A DNA stretch of 64,000 nt from Streptomyces sp. NBC_01260. Its GTDB lineage: Bacteria > Actinomycetota > Actinomycetes > Streptomycetales > Streptomycetaceae. The position numbers were made by a program, and so were the translations under genes. Positions 8,069 through 19,389 of this stretch are shown here, piece after piece (within the stretch, counting starts at the first letter, position 1; every line of letters begins with the position of its first letter). Below the pieces are notes generated by a model, which was not told where the DNA came from, searched no databases, and saw only the letters and a list, made by a program, of their open reading frames with translations. The DNA is taken from positions 7,440,001 to 7,504,000 of the forward strand of contig NZ_CP108464.1 in assembly GCF_036226405.1 (NCBI RefSeq), read 5' to 3'.

Positions 8069-9958
8069 ATGTCAAACGCTGTGCAGCAGGCCCCCGCGGC
8101 CCTCCTCCCGCAAGTGCGGACCCGCACCACCGGGCAGCCGGACACCGGCGCCGAGCAGGTGACGGGCGCCCAGTCCCTCATCCGCTCACTCGAAGAGGCC
8201 GGCGCGGACACCGTGTTCGGTATCCCGGGCGGCTGCATCCTTCCGGCGTACGACCCCTTGATGGACTCCACCCGGGTCCGTCATGTGCTGGTCCGCCACG
8301 AGCAGGGCGCCGGGCACGCGGCCACCGGATACGCCCAGGCCACCGGCAAGGTGGGGGTGTGCATGGCGACCTCGGGTCCGGGCGCGACCAATCTGGTGAC
8401 CCCGATCGCGGACGCGCACATGGACTCCGTGCCACTGGTCGCGATCACCGGCCAGGTCCCCTCCAAGTCGATCGGTACGGACGCCTTCCAGGAGGCGGAC
8501 ATCGTCGGCATCACCATGCCGATCACCAAGCACAACTTCCTGGTCACCAACGCCGACGACATCCCGCGGACGATCGCCGAGGCCTTCCACATCGCCTCCA
8601 CCGGCCGCCCCGGACCGGTGCTCATCGACATCACCAAGGATGCCCTCCAGGCGGCCACCACCTTCCAGTGGCCGCCGGTGCTGGAGCTGTCCGGCTACCG
8701 CCCGGTCACCAAGCCGCACGCCAAGCAGATCCGGGAGGCCGCCCGGCTCATCGCCGCGGCCCGCCGGCCGGTCCTGTACGTCGGCGGCGGGGTGCTCAAG
8801 GCACGTGCCACCGCCGAGCTGCGCACCTTGGCCGAGCTGACCGGGGCGCCCGTCACCACCACCCTGATGGCGCTCGGCGCCTTCCCCGGCAGCCACCCCC
8901 AGCACGTGGGAATGCCCGGTATGCACGGGGACGTCGCGGCGGTCGCCGCGCTGCAGAAGGCCGATCTGATCGTCGCCCTGGGGGCCCGGTTCGACGACCG
9001 GGTCACCGGCAGGCTGGACAGCTTCGCCCCGTACGCCAAGATCGTGCACGCCGACATCGACCCGGCGGAGATCTCCAAGAACCGGCTCGCGGACGTCCCC
9101 ATCGTCGGCGACGCCCGCGAGGTGCTCGTCGCCCTGACCGACGCCGTGCGCGGTGAGCGGGAGGAGGGGCGCGTCGGCGACTACGCCGACTGGTGGCGGG
9201 ACCTGGACCAATGGCGGGCCACCTACCGGCGCGGCTACGAACTCCCCGCCGACCCGGGGCTGCTCTCCCCGCAGCAGGTCATCGAACGGATCGGTCAACT
9301 CGCCCCGGAAGGAACACTGTTCGCATCCGGTGTGGGTCAGCACCAGATGTGGGCGGCGCAGTTCCTCCCGCACGAGGAGCCCGGCACCTGGTTCAACTCG
9401 GGCGGTGCCGGGACGATGGGGTACGCGGTGCCGGCCGCGATGGGTGCCAAGGCCGGTATGCCGGACCGCACGGTCTGGGCGATCGACGGTGACGGCTGCT
9501 TCCAGATGACCAATCAGGAGCTCACCACCTGCGCGCTCAACAACATCCCGATCAAGGTCGCGATCATCAACAACGGCGCGCTCGGGATGGTCCGCCAGTG
9601 GCAGACCCTCTTCTACGGCGCGCGGTTCTCCAACACGGTGCTGCACGACGGCGCCACCAACGCGACCACCGGCTCGACCCGCGGAGTGGGATCCACCACC
9701 AACCGCGGCACCCGGGTCCCTGACTTCGTACAGCTCTCCGAGGCGATGGGCTGTGTGGGCCTGCGCTGCGAGAACCCGTACGAGCTCGACGCGATCATCG
9801 ACAAGGCCAACGCGATCAACGACCGCCCCGTCGTGGTGGACTTCATCGTCCACGAGGACGCGATGGTGTGGCCGATGGTCCCTGCCGGCACCTCCAACGA
9901 CGACATCATGGCCGCACGCGACGTACGCCCCGACTTCGGCGACTCCGCGGACGACTGA
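8069..9958 (+). CDS. ilvB: Acetolactate synthase, large subunit
   Basis: 629 residues, thiamine-diphosphate enzyme condensing two pyruvates (or pyruvate and 2-oxobutyrate) in valine, leucine and isoleucine synthesis. The TPP-activating glutamate is in [15 protein letters not shown], the FAD/central domain follows, and the TPP/Mg motif is GDGCFQ...NN. The ATG at 8069 is chosen over a TTG four codons upstream. An unusual stretch rich in Thr, Ser and Gly (about 9651-9710) precedes GTRVPDF, in a loop that varies between actinobacterial homologues. The small subunit follows after 14 bp. Placement beside an NRPS suggests either chance or a cluster-linked second copy. Confidence 0.93.
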   Translation: MSNAVQQAPAALLPQVRTRTTGQPDTGAEQVTGAQSLIRSLEEAGADTVFGIPGGCILPAYDPLMDSTRVRHVLVRHEQGAGHAATGYAQATGKVGVCMATSGPGATNLVTPIADAHMDSVPLVAITGQVPSKSIGTDAFQEADIVGITMPITKHNFLVTNADDIPRTIAEAFHIASTGRPGPVLIDITKDALQAATTFQWPPVLELSGYRPVTKPHAKQIREAARLIAAARRPVLYVGGGVLKARATAELRTLAELTGAPVTTTLMALGAFPGSHPQHVGMPGMHGDVAAVAALQKADLIVALGARFDDRVTGRLDSFAPYAKIVHADIDPAEISKNRLADVPIVGDAREVLVALTDAVRGEREEGRVGDYADWWRDLDQWRATYRRGYELPADPGLLSPQQVIERIGQLAPEGTLFASGVGQHQMWAAQFLPHEEPGTWFNSGGAGTMGYAVPAAMGAKAGMPDRTVWAIDGDGCFQMTNQELTTCALNNIPIKVAIINNGALGMVRQWQTLFYGARFSNTVLHDGATNATTGSTRGVGSTTNRGTRVPDFVQLSEAMGCVGLRCENPYELDAIIDKANAINDRPVVVDFIVHEDAMVWPMVPAGTSNDDIMAARDVRPDFGDSADD

Positions 9959-9972
9959 GAGGACCTCCCGAC

Positions 9973-11617
<1,645 letters not shown>

Positions 11618-11619
11618 CA

Positions 11620-11653
11620 GCACCCCGGCCGCCGGACGTCCGGCCCCCGGTGC
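11620..11653 (+). terminator. Bidirectional hairpin between ilvC and pyc
   Basis: A perfect 14-bp palindrome GCCGGACGTCCGGC (11631-11644) lies inside a looser GCACC/GGTGC pair. It sits between convergent genes, three bases after the ilvC stop. Confidence 0.55.
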
Positions 11654-11714
11654 GCGAACGCGCCCGCGGGGACCGGACGCCGCGCTGTCCGGGGCCGGAG
11701 TCCGGTCCGGTGCC

Positions 11715-14700
11715 TCAGGCGATCTCGATGAGCAGGTCGCCCGCCTCGACCTGCTGGACCCTGCCGATCGCGAGGCGTCGCACCACTCCGGCGGTCTGGG
11801 CGGTGATCGAGGCCTCCATCTTCATCGCCTCGATGGTGGCGACGGTCTGGCCGGCCGACACCGACGTGCCCTCCTCGACCTGGAGGGTGACGACCCCGGC
11901 GAACGGCGCCGCGACATGGCCCTCGTTGCCGCGGTCCGCCTTCTCGGCGGCCTTGACCTCGGTGGCGACGGACCTGTCCCGCACCGACACAGGCCGCAAC
12001 TGCCCGTTGAGGGTGGCCAGTACGCTGCGGAACCCGCGTTCGTCGGCCTCGGAGATGGCCTCCAGCTCGATCAGCAGGGTGACACCGGGATCGAGCGTGA
12101 CCGTGTGCTCGGTCTCCGGCTCCAGCCCGTACAGGAAGTCCTGGGTGGGCAGGACGGAGGTGTCCCCGTACGCCTCGCGGTGGGCGTCGAACTCCTTGGT
12201 CGGGCCGGGGAACAGCAGCCGGTTCAGTGTCGCGCGCGGCGATTGCTTCAGGCCCTCGCGGTCCTCGTCCGACAACTGCGGCGTCTGCGCCTTCGCCGGG
12301 CGGCCCTTGAGCGCGCGGGTCCGGAACGGCTCGGGCCAGCCGCCGGGCGGGTCGCCCAGCTCGCCGCGCAGGAACCCGATCACGGAGTCAGGAACGTCGA
12401 ACTTGCCGGGGTCGGACTCAAAGTCCGCCGCCTCGACCCCCGCGCCCACCAGATGCAGTGCCAGATCGCCGACCACCTTGGACGACGGCGTCACCTTCAC
12501 CAGCCGCCCGAGCATCCGGTCGGCCGCGGCGTAGCAGTCCTCGATGAGTTCGAAGCGGTCGCCCAGACCCAGGGCGATGGCCTGCTGGCGCAGGTTGGAC
12601 AGCTGCCCGCCGGGGATCTCGTGGTGGTAGATCCGGCCGGTCGGCGAGGCCAGCCCGGACTCGAAGGGGGCGTAGACCTTGCGGGTCGCCTCCCAGTAGG
12701 GCTCCAGGTCGCCCACGGCCTGGAGGGAGAGGCCCGTCGCGCGCTCGGTGTGATCGGTGGCGGCCACCAGCGCGGACAGCGGGGGCTGGCTGGTCGTACC
12801 GGCCATGGAGGCGACCGCCGCGTCCACCGCGTCCACGCCCGCGTCGATGGCGGCGATCAGTGTGCCGAGCTGCCCGCCGGCCGTGTCATGGGTGTGCAGA
12901 TGGACCGGCAGGTCGAACCGCTCGCGCAGCGCGGTGACGAGGGTGCGGGCGGCCGGCGGGCGCAGCAGCCCGGCCATGTCCTTGATGGCGAGCACATGGG
13001 CGCCCGCGTCCACGATCTGTTCGGCCAGACGCAGGTAGTAGTCCAGCGTGTACAGGGTCTCGCCGGGGTCGGAGAGGTCCGCGGTGTAGCAGAGCGCCAC
13101 TTCGGCGACCGAGGTGCCGGTGGCGCGTACGGCGTCGATCGCCGGGCGCATCTGGGACACGTCGTTGAGGGCGTCGAAGATCCGGAAGATGTCCATTCCG
13201 GCGGTCGCCGCCTCGGCGACGAACGCCTCGGTGACCTCGGTGGGGTAGGGCGTGTAGCCGACCGTGTTGCGCCCGCGCAGCAGCATCTGGGTACAGATGT
13301 TGGGCACGGCCTCCCGGATCTTCACCAGCCGCTCCCACGGGTCCTCGGCGAGGAAGCGCAGCGCCACGTCGTAGGTGGCGCCTCCCCAGCATTCGAGGCT
13401 CAGCAGCTGCGGTGCGGTACGGGCGACGTGCGGGGCGACGGTCAGCAGGTCACGGGTCCGGACCCGGGTGGCCAGCAGCGACTGATGGGCGTCGCGGAAC
13501 GTGGTGTCGGTGACGGCGACGGCCGACTGGGCGCGCAGCTCGGCGGCGAAGGCCTCCGGACCGAGAGCCGCGAGGCGCTGGCGCGAACCGGCCGGCGGTG
13601 TCCCGGCAGGCAGGGCCGGCAGCTTGTCCGCCGGGTCGATGACGGAGGGGCGGGGCCCGTAGGGCCGGTTGACGGTGGTCTCGGCGAGATAGCCGAGCAT
13701 GCGGCTGCCGCGGTCGGCCGAGGGACGGGCCCGGATCAGCTCCGGGTGTTCCTCGATGAAGCTCGTCGTGACGTGTCCCGCCCGGAAGTCGGGCTGGTCC
13801 AGCACGGCGCCCAGGAACGGCAGGTTGGTCGCCACACCCCGGATGCGGAACTCCGCGATGGCCCGGCGCGCCCTGCGGGCCGCGTTGGTGAAGTCGTGCC
13901 CGTGGCAGGTGAGTTTGACGAGCATCGAGTCGAAGTGGGCGGACACCTCGGCACCGGTGTGGACGGTGCCGCCGTCCAGCCGCACCCCGGGCCCGCCGGG
14001 GGAGCGGTAGGCGGAGATGGTGCCGGTGTCCGGCCGGAAGCCGTTGGCCGGGTCCTCGGTGGTGATGCGGCACTGCATCGCGGTGCCGTTGAGGGTGATG
14101 TCGTCCTGGGTGAGGTGCAGTTCGGGCAGCGTCATGCCCGCCGCGATGCGCAGCTGGGCGATCACCAGGTCGCGCCCGGTGACCTGTTCGGTCACGGTGT
14201 GCTCGACCTGGATGCGCGGGTTCATCTCGATGAAGACGTGGTTGCCGCGTTCGTCGACGAGGAACTCGACCGTGCCCGCGTTCACGTAGCCGATGTGGTG
14301 GGCGAAGGCGACGGCGTCGGCGCAGATCCGGTCGCGCAGCGCCGGGTCGAGGTTCGGGGCGGGCGCGATCTCGACGACCTTCTGGTGGCGGCGCTGGAGC
14401 GAGCAGTCCCGCTCGAACAGGTGCACGACGTTGCCCTCGGCGTCGGCGAGGATCTGCACCTCGATGTGGCGGGGATTGATCACCGCCTGCTCCAGGAAGA
14501 CCGTCGCGTCGCCGAACGAGGAGCGCGCCTCGCGCATGGCCGCGTCGATCGACTCGCGCAGTTCGCCGGCCTCGGCGACCCGGCGCATGCCGCGTCCGCC
14601 GCCGCCCGCGACGGCCTTGACGAACACGGGGAAGCCGATCTCGTCGGCGGCGGCGACGAGCGCGTCGACGTCCTCGGACGGTTCGGAGGACTTCAGTACC

Positions 14701-15089
14701 GGTACGCCGGCCTCCCGGGCGGCGGCGACCGCCCGGGACTTGTTCCCGGTCAGGTTCAGCACCGAGGCCGGCGGTCCGACGAACGTGATGCCGGCCTCGG
14801 AGCACGCGGCCGCGAGGTCCGGGTTCTCCGACAGGAAGCCGTAGCCCGGGTAGATCGCGTCGGCGCCCGCCTTCCGGGCGGCCTTGATGACCTCGTCGAC
14901 CGAGAGGTAGGCGCGCACGGGATGGCCGGGCTCACCGATCCGGTAGGCCTCGTCGGCCTTGGCCCGGTGCAGGGAGTTGCGGTCCTCGTGGGGATACACG
15001 GCCACCGTGGAGATCCCGAGCTCGAACGCCGCGCGAAACGCGCGGATCGCGATCTCTCCGCGGTTGGCGACCAATACCTTGTCGAACAT
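11715..15089 (-). CDS. pyc: Pyruvate carboxylase
   Basis: 1124 residues, the full length of a single-chain pyruvate carboxylase. It carries an N-terminal biotin carboxylase (KVLVANRGEIAIRAFRAA at the start, then AVAGGGGRGMR and EMNPRIQVEHTVTE), a central HMGL-like carboxyltransferase (FRDAHQSLLATRVRTRD, AIKDMAGLLRP, HTHDTAGG) and a C-terminal biotinyl domain with Lys1090 in EAMKMEAS. It makes oxaloacetate from pyruvate and bicarbonate to refill the TCA cycle. The ATG at 15089 follows GGGGAG and is preferred to an in-frame start seven codons upstream. It is convergent with ilvC and stands alone. Confidence 0.95.
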   Translation of the reverse strand: MFDKVLVANRGEIAIRAFRAAFELGISTVAVYPHEDRNSLHRAKADEAYRIGEPGHPVRAYLSVDEVIKAARKAGADAIYPGYGFLSENPDLAAACSEAGITFVGPPASVLNLTGNKSRAVAAAREAGVPVLKSSEPSEDVDALVAAADEIGFPVFVKAVAGGGGRGMRRVAEAGELRESIDAAMREARSSFGDATVFLEQAVINPRHIEVQILADAEGNVVHLFERDCSLQRRHQKVVEIAPAPNLDPALRDRICADAVAFAHHIGYVNAGTVEFLVDERGNHVFIEMNPRIQVEHTVTEQVTGRDLVIAQLRIAAGMTLPELHLTQDDITLNGTAMQCRITTEDPANGFRPDTGTISAYRSPGGPGVRLDGGTVHTGAEVSAHFDSMLVKLTCHGHDFTNAARRARRAIAEFRIRGVATNLPFLGAVLDQPDFRAGHVTTSFIEEHPELIRARPSADRGSRMLGYLAETTVNRPYGPRPSVIDPADKLPALPAGTPPAGSRQRLAALGPEAFAAELRAQSAVAVTDTTFRDAHQSLLATRVRTRDLLTVAPHVARTAPQLLSLECWGGATYDVALRFLAEDPWERLVKIREAVPNICTQMLLRGRNTVGYTPYPTEVTEAFVAEAATAGMDIFRIFDALNDVSQMRPAIDAVRATGTSVAEVALCYTADLSDPGETLYTLDYYLRLAEQIVDAGAHVLAIKDMAGLLRPPAARTLVTALRERFDLPVHLHTHDTAGGQLGTLIAAIDAGVDAVDAAVASMAGTTSQPPLSALVAATDHTERATGLSLQAVGDLEPYWEATRKVYAPFESGLASPTGRIYHHEIPGGQLSNLRQQAIALGLGDRFELIEDCYAAADRMLGRLVKVTPSSKVVGDLALHLVGAGVEAADFESDPGKFDVPDSVIGFLRGELGDPPGGWPEPFRTRALKGRPAKAQTPQLSDEDREGLKQSPRATLNRLLFPGPTKEFDAHREAYGDTSVLPTQDFLYGLEPETEHTVTLDPGVTLLIELEAISEADERGFRSVLATLNGQLRPVSVRDRSVATEVKAAEKADRGNEGHVAAPFAGVVTLQVEEGTSVSAGQTVATIEAMKMEASITAQTAGVVRRLAIGRVQQVEAGDLLIEIA

Positions 15090-15442
15090 CAAACTCCCCA
15101 GTCGTGTCACGAGCGCGTGGCGTCAGGACGGGCGATGTCGCACGGATACGCCGGTCGGCGTCCCGTGGTCACTCGGCGGCGGCGAACCGCTTTGTGGTTT
15201 GTCAGGTCCGAAGCGTTCGACACCGTACCGGAGACCTACCCAGAGATCGCGGACACAGAGAATGGCCTGCGTCACGTGCGAAGGTCCCGGAGATTTCCCG
15301 GAGGGCGCGGAGGGCGGCGGTGCCACGCGCGGCGAAAAGAGGGTGCGCGCATGTCTTCACTGAGCTCGGGGGCGCTGCTGTACGGCCGGGGGGGGCCTTC
15401 GGGCTGACGGTCCAGGACAACCTGGGCCGGCACGCGGACGGT

Positions 15443-15465
15443 CCCGGCCCCGGGAGAGGGCCGGG
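15443..15465 (-). terminator. Hairpin after the minus-strand steroid operon
   Basis: CCCGGCCC pairs perfectly with GGGCCGGG around a 7-nt loop, 18 bp beyond the stop of the SDR gene. The rest of the 393-bp gap 15090-15482 shows no coding sequence and no other clear signal apart from the presumed pyc promoter. Confidence 0.5.
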
Positions 15466-15482
15466 CCCGCTTCCTGTCGTCC

Positions 15483-16271
15483 TCAGCCGCTTTGGCCGGC
15501 CGTCCTCGCGGCGAGGTAGCGGGCGGGGTACTCGCCGCCGCCGTGCACCGCCAGGTCCGCCCCGTTGATGTATCCGGACAGGTCGCTCGCGAGGAACAGG
15601 CAGGCACGGGCGACGTCCTCGGGCACGGCCATCCGGCCCATCGGGATGACGCCCGCCACCGAAGCCCCGCCGTCCGCGCCGTAGACCGACTCCGCGCTCC
15701 GCGTGCGGATCAGCCCCGTGGTGATGTGGTTGACCCGGACCGCGGGCGCCCACTCCAGGGCCAGCGCCTTGGTGAGCGCCAGGAGCCCGGCCTTGGCGGC
15801 GGTGTACGCGGCGGTGCCGGGCTGCGGGTCATGGGCGGACACACTGCCGATGTTGACGACCGAACCGCCCCCGTCCTGGGCGTGCATGGCGCGGTGGGCC
15901 GCCTGCGCCACATAGAACGGTGCGAGCAGATTGAGCGCGACGATCCGCTCCACGAACCGCGGCGAGACGGTGGCCGCGTCGGCGTCCGGGGAGCCGCCCG
16001 CGTTGTTGACGAGTACGTCGAGCCGGCCGAAGCGTTCCACGGCGGTGTCCACCAACGCGGCCGCCGCCGCCGGATCACGCACATCGGCCGCCACGAAGAC
16101 GGCCTCCCGGCCCCCGGCCGCGGGCAGGGTGTCCGGAGTGGTGCGGCCGCAGACCACCACGTCCGCCCCGGCGCCGAGGAACGCCCCGGCGATGGCGGCC
16201 CCGATGCCCTTGGTGCCGCCGGTGACCAGCACCACGTGCCCCGTGAAGTCCAACGGGCTGTCGGTGTCCAT
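15483..16271 (-). CDS. Short-chain dehydrogenase/reductase of the steroid (HIP) locus
   Basis: 262 residues, classical SDR: cofactor loop TGGTKGIGAAIAG near residue 17, NNAGG, the catalytic Ser in NIGSVSAHD and the YTAAK tetrad motif. It is the last gene of the minus operon behind two acyl-CoA dehydrogenases and a hydratase, so it probably oxidises or reduces a hydroxyacyl- or ketone-bearing CoA ester in ring C/D breakdown. The exact substrate cannot be read from the sequence. The ATG at 16271 follows GAGAGG. A 62-bp gap separates it from the preceding gene. Confidence 0.85.
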   Translation of the reverse strand: MDTDSPLDFTGHVVLVTGGTKGIGAAIAGAFLGAGADVVVCGRTTPDTLPAAGGREAVFVAADVRDPAAAAALVDTAVERFGRLDVLVNNAGGSPDADAATVSPRFVERIVALNLLAPFYVAQAAHRAMHAQDGGGSVVNIGSVSAHDPQPGTAAYTAAKAGLLALTKALALEWAPAVRVNHITTGLIRTRSAESVYGADGGASVAGVIPMGRMAVPEDVARACLFLASDLSGYINGADLAVHGGGEYPARYLAARTAGQSG

Positions 16272-16333
16272 GATGTGAGGCCTCTCATTCTGGTGGACGG
16301 GCCGGGCCGGCCGAACCGCCCCTCGGTGTGCGG

Positions 16334-17320
16334 TCAGCCGGCCAGTACACGGGCCCGGCACGCGGCCGGGGTGCCCCAGGCGTCGCGCAGCGGACGGGCC
16401 TTGCGGATCCACAGGGACAGGTCGAACTCGTCGGTGTAGCCCACGGCCCCGTGCAGTTGGAGGGCCGTGCGCGCCGCTGCGTACGCGGCCTCGCCCGCCG
16501 TGACCTTGGCCGCCGCGATGTCGCACCCCGCCCCGTCGTCGCCGGCGGCGAGCGCGAGCGCGGCGCCGTGCACCAGCGGTTCGGCGAACTCCAGGGCCAG
16601 CAGGGTGTCCGCCAGCCGGTGCTTGACCGCCTGGAAGGAGCCGATCGCCACTGCGAACTGGGTGCGCTGCGTGACGTAGGCGACGGTACGGGCGAGCAGG
16701 GTCCGGCCGGCCCCGAGTGCCTGGGCCGCCGTGGCGAGCGCGGCGACATCGGCCGCGTACCCGGCCGCGGCGCTCACCGCCGGGCCCCGGGCGATCACCG
16801 TTCCGCCCGTCGGCTTCGACAGCCGCCGCCCCGGATCGGCCGACGGCTGTACGGGACCCGCACCGGTGGCGACGCGCAGGATGTCGCCGTCCACCACGAA
16901 CACCGCGTCGGCCACATCGGCGTCCAGGGCGTACGGGCCGAGAGCGGTCAGGCAGAGCGAGACGAGGGACTTGCCCGAGGCGATGCCGGGCAGCCGGGCG
17001 GCGGCCATGTGCCGGTCGCCGAGCCGGTCCAGCAGGGCCGCGGCGGCCACCGTCTCGACCAGCGGTCCCGGGACGGCGTGGCGCCCCAGCGCCTCGAAGG
17101 CGACGGTCAGTTCGAGGGGCAGCGGGCCGAAACCGTCGTGCTCCTGAGGGACCGCGAGTGCGAACACCCCGGCCTCGGCGAGCCGGGCCCAGACGGCCCG
17201 CCCCGGCCCGTGGCCGCCGACGGCCCAGGCCCGGATCGCGGCCGGGGTGTCGCAGGAGGTGAGCAGACCGTCGAGGGAGCGGGCGAACTCCCGCTGCTCG
17301 GCGTCGAGGAAGAAGCGCAT
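16334..17320 (-). CDS. Acyl-CoA dehydrogenase, short FadE32/FadE33-like subunit
   Basis: 328 residues, clearly shorter than the ~385 of ordinary acyl-CoA dehydrogenases. It keeps the C-terminal four-helix region (RTQFAVAIGSFQAVKHRLAD, LQLHGAVGYTDEFDLSLWIRKAR), but the middle beta domain is reduced. Short chains of this kind pair with a full-size partner to form heteromeric FadE complexes in mycobacterial steroid catabolism. The gene starts at the stop of the full-size dehydrogenase, as expected for two subunits of one flavoenzyme. Which mycobacterial FadE it matches best needs an alignment. Confidence 0.82.
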   Translation of the reverse strand: MRFFLDAEQREFARSLDGLLTSCDTPAAIRAWAVGGHGPGRAVWARLAEAGVFALAVPQEHDGFGPLPLELTVAFEALGRHAVPGPLVETVAAAALLDRLGDRHMAAARLPGIASGKSLVSLCLTALGPYALDADVADAVFVVDGDILRVATGAGPVQPSADPGRRLSKPTGGTVIARGPAVSAAAGYAADVAALATAAQALGAGRTLLARTVAYVTQRTQFAVAIGSFQAVKHRLADTLLALEFAEPLVHGAALALAAGDDGAGCDIAAAKVTAGEAAYAAARTALQLHGAVGYTDEFDLSLWIRKARPLRDAWGTPAACRARVLAG

Positions 17321-18495
17321 CACCGGCGTCCCTTCGGCAGGCCGAGCAGCCGCTCGGCGATGATGTCGCGCTGGATCTCGTTGGTGCCCGCGTACACGGG
17401 GCCGGCCAGCGAGAAGGTGTAGCCCTCCGCCCAGCCCCCGCCGGCGGGCGCTTCGCCCGCGTGGTCGGCGAGTTCGCCGTACGGGCCGAGCAGGTCGAGC
17501 GCCGTCTCGTGCAGGGCGATGTCCAGTTCGGACCAGTAGATCTTGTTGAGGCTGGAGGCGGCCCCGGCGGGCCCGCCCTCGTCGTGCAGTACGTGGGAGG
17601 CGCCCCGGTAGGAGAACAGCCGGTAGGCGCGGGCACCGATCACCGCATCGGCCACCCGGTCGCGCAGCGCCGTGTCGGCCGGGTCGCCGTGTTCGCGCCA
17701 CAGGGCGGTCAGCCGGTCCGCCGCGGCCGTGAACCGGCCCGGACTGCGCAGGGTGAGTCCGCGTTCGTTCCCGGTGGTGCTCATCGCGACCCGCCAGCCC
17801 TGTCCGGGCTCGCCGATGACGTCCTCGTCCGGCACGAACACCTCGTCCAGGAAGAGCTCGGCGAAGGCGGGTTTGCCGTCGAGCCGTCCGATGGGCCGCA
17901 CCGTGACACCCTCGGCGTCCAGCGGGAACATCAGATACGTCAGTCCCCGGTGCGGCCGGTCCGCGTCCGGGTCGCTGCGGAACAGGCCGAAGGCCCGGTC
18001 GGCGAAGGCGGCCCGGGAGGACCAGGTCTTCTGGCCGCTGAGCAGCCAGCCGCCCCCGGTCCGTACGGCCGTCGACCTCAGCGAGGCCAGGTCGGAGCCG
18101 GACTCCGGCTCCGACCAGGCCTGCGCCCAGATGACCTCACCGCGCGCCATCGCCGGCAGGATCCGGGCGCGCTGCTCGGCGGTGCCGTTCTCGAAGAGGG
18201 TGGGGGCCAGCAGATTGATGCCGTTCTGGCTGACCCGGCCGGGCGCCCCGGCGGCGTAGTACTCCTCTTCGAAGACCAGCCAGCGCAGCAGGGAGCCGCC
18301 GCGCCCGCCGAACTCCTCGGGCCAGGACACCACCGACCAGCGGTCGGCGGCCAGCGTGGCCTCCCACTCCCGGTGCGCGGCGAATCCCCCGGCGGTCTCC
18401 AGGGACGGCAGGGGAGCGGCCGGGACGTGGGCGGCCAGCCAGTCGCGCACCTCGGTACGGAACGCCTCGTCGGCCGCGTCGAAATCGAGGTCCAT
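17320..18495 (-). CDS. Acyl-CoA dehydrogenase, full-size FadE31-like subunit
   Basis: 391 residues. Canonical acyl-CoA dehydrogenase features are present: N-terminal helical domain, the flavin-binding strand motif WAQAWSEPESGSDLASLRS, the beta domain, and the C-terminal FAD-contact region YAGTNEIQRDIIAERLLGLPKG. It would introduce an alpha-beta double bond into a steroid-derived CoA thioester, with electrons passed to ETF. It overlaps the hydratase upstream and the short FadE subunit downstream, mirroring the fadE31-fadE32-fadE33 run of mycobacteria. No acyl-CoA ligase of the FadD3 type lies beside it. Confidence 0.85.
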   Translation of the reverse strand: MDLDFDAADEAFRTEVRDWLAAHVPAAPLPSLETAGGFAAHREWEATLAADRWSVVSWPEEFGGRGGSLLRWLVFEEEYYAAGAPGRVSQNGINLLAPTLFENGTAEQRARILPAMARGEVIWAQAWSEPESGSDLASLRSTAVRTGGGWLLSGQKTWSSRAAFADRAFGLFRSDPDADRPHRGLTYLMFPLDAEGVTVRPIGRLDGKPAFAELFLDEVFVPDEDVIGEPGQGWRVAMSTTGNERGLTLRSPGRFTAAADRLTALWREHGDPADTALRDRVADAVIGARAYRLFSYRGASHVLHDEGGPAGAASSLNKIYWSELDIALHETALDLLGPYGELADHAGEAPAGGGWAEGYTFSLAGPVYAGTNEIQRDIIAERLLGLPKGRR

Positions 18496-19343
18496 CAGGC
18501 GCCCGCCTCCTTCATCGCCCGGATGTCCATGCCGCCGAGCGCGTCGGGCGCGGTCTCGGCGTTGTGGGCGTGCGCCAGGTGGTGCAGGCCGAACACCGAG
18601 TCCATGCCGGTGTGCATTCCCTGCAGGTCCTCGGCCTGGTTGACGGCGCGCTTGGTCAGGGCGAGGCCCAGACGCGGCATCTCGGAGATCCGCAGCGCCA
18701 GCTCCCGGGTGCGCTCGGCCAGTTCCTCCCCGGGCACGACCCGGTTGACCATGCCGACCTCGTACGCGCGCTGTGCGCTCATCCGGTCGCCGGTGTAGAG
18801 GAACTCCTTGGCGATCCGCGGTGGCATCACCCAGGGGTGCGCGAAGTACTCGACGCCGGGGATGCCCATGCGGACCACCGGATCGGCGAAGAAGGCGTCC
18901 TGCGAAGCCACGATCAGGTCGCACACCCAGGCCAGCATCAGTCCGCCCGCCACGCACGCGCCCTGCACGGACGCGATGACCGGTTTGGGCAGCTCCCGCC
19001 ACCGGCGGCACATGCCCAGATACACCTCGGACTCGCGGGCGAAGCGGCTCTCCGCGCCCTCCTTGTCCGAGTGGTCCCACCAGAGTCCCGCCCGGCGTTC
19101 GAACGGCAGATGGGCGTCCCGCTCCGGGGTGCCGATGTCATGGCCCGCGGAGAAGTGCTCGCCCGCTCCGGCCAGTACGACGGTCTTCACCTCGCTGTCG
19201 TCGGCCGCGCGGTAGAACGCCCGGTCCAGGGCGTAGGTCATCGCGGAGTTCTGCGCGTTGCGGTAGTCGGGCCGGTTCATGGTCACCGTCGCGACCGGGC
19301 CCCGCTTCTCGTAGCGCACCGGTTCGTCGTGGGCAGCGGACAT
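18495..19343 (-). CDS. Enoyl-CoA hydratase/isomerase family protein
   Basis: 282 residues, crotonase fold. The oxyanion-hole segments are visible: FSAGHDIGTPERDAH and VQGACVAGGLMLAWVCDLIVAS. An inserted loop of about 25 residues (HLPFERRAGLWWDHSDKEG) follows the first segment. It is the first gene of the minus operon, with a strong GGAAGGAGG ribosome site and a KstR2-type operator 15 bp upstream of the start. In mycobacteria the fadD3 ligase occupies this divergent position, so the hydratase may be an actinobacterial variant or may replace a lost gene. Its substrate is presumably an unsaturated HIP-derived CoA ester. Confidence 0.85.
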   Translation of the reverse strand: MSAAHDEPVRYEKRGPVATVTMNRPDYRNAQNSAMTYALDRAFYRAADDSEVKTVVLAGAGEHFSAGHDIGTPERDAHLPFERRAGLWWDHSDKEGAESRFARESEVYLGMCRRWRELPKPVIASVQGACVAGGLMLAWVCDLIVASQDAFFADPVVRMGIPGVEYFAHPWVMPPRIAKEFLYTGDRMSAQRAYEVGMVNRVVPGEELAERTRELALRISEMPRLGLALTKRAVNQAEDLQGMHTGMDSVFGLHHLAHAHNAETAPDALGGMDIRAMKEAGA

Positions 19344-19357
19344 CGGCGCCTCCTTCC

Positions 19358-19375
19358 CTAACAAGTGTTTGGTAG
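19358..19375. promoter_or_regulatory. KstR2-type operator, left divergent promoter
   Basis: CTAACAAGTGTTTGGTAG. The core 19360-19373 (AACAAGTGTTTGGT) agrees with the published KstR2 consensus AnCAAGnnCTTGnT at all fixed positions but one. Its reverse complement differs from the site at 31962-31979 by three bases in 18. It lies between the hydratase start and the fadE30 remnant, so KstR2 encoded at 20573 should repress both operons. Confidence 0.8.
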
Positions 19376-19389
19376 ATTAACGTACCCCC

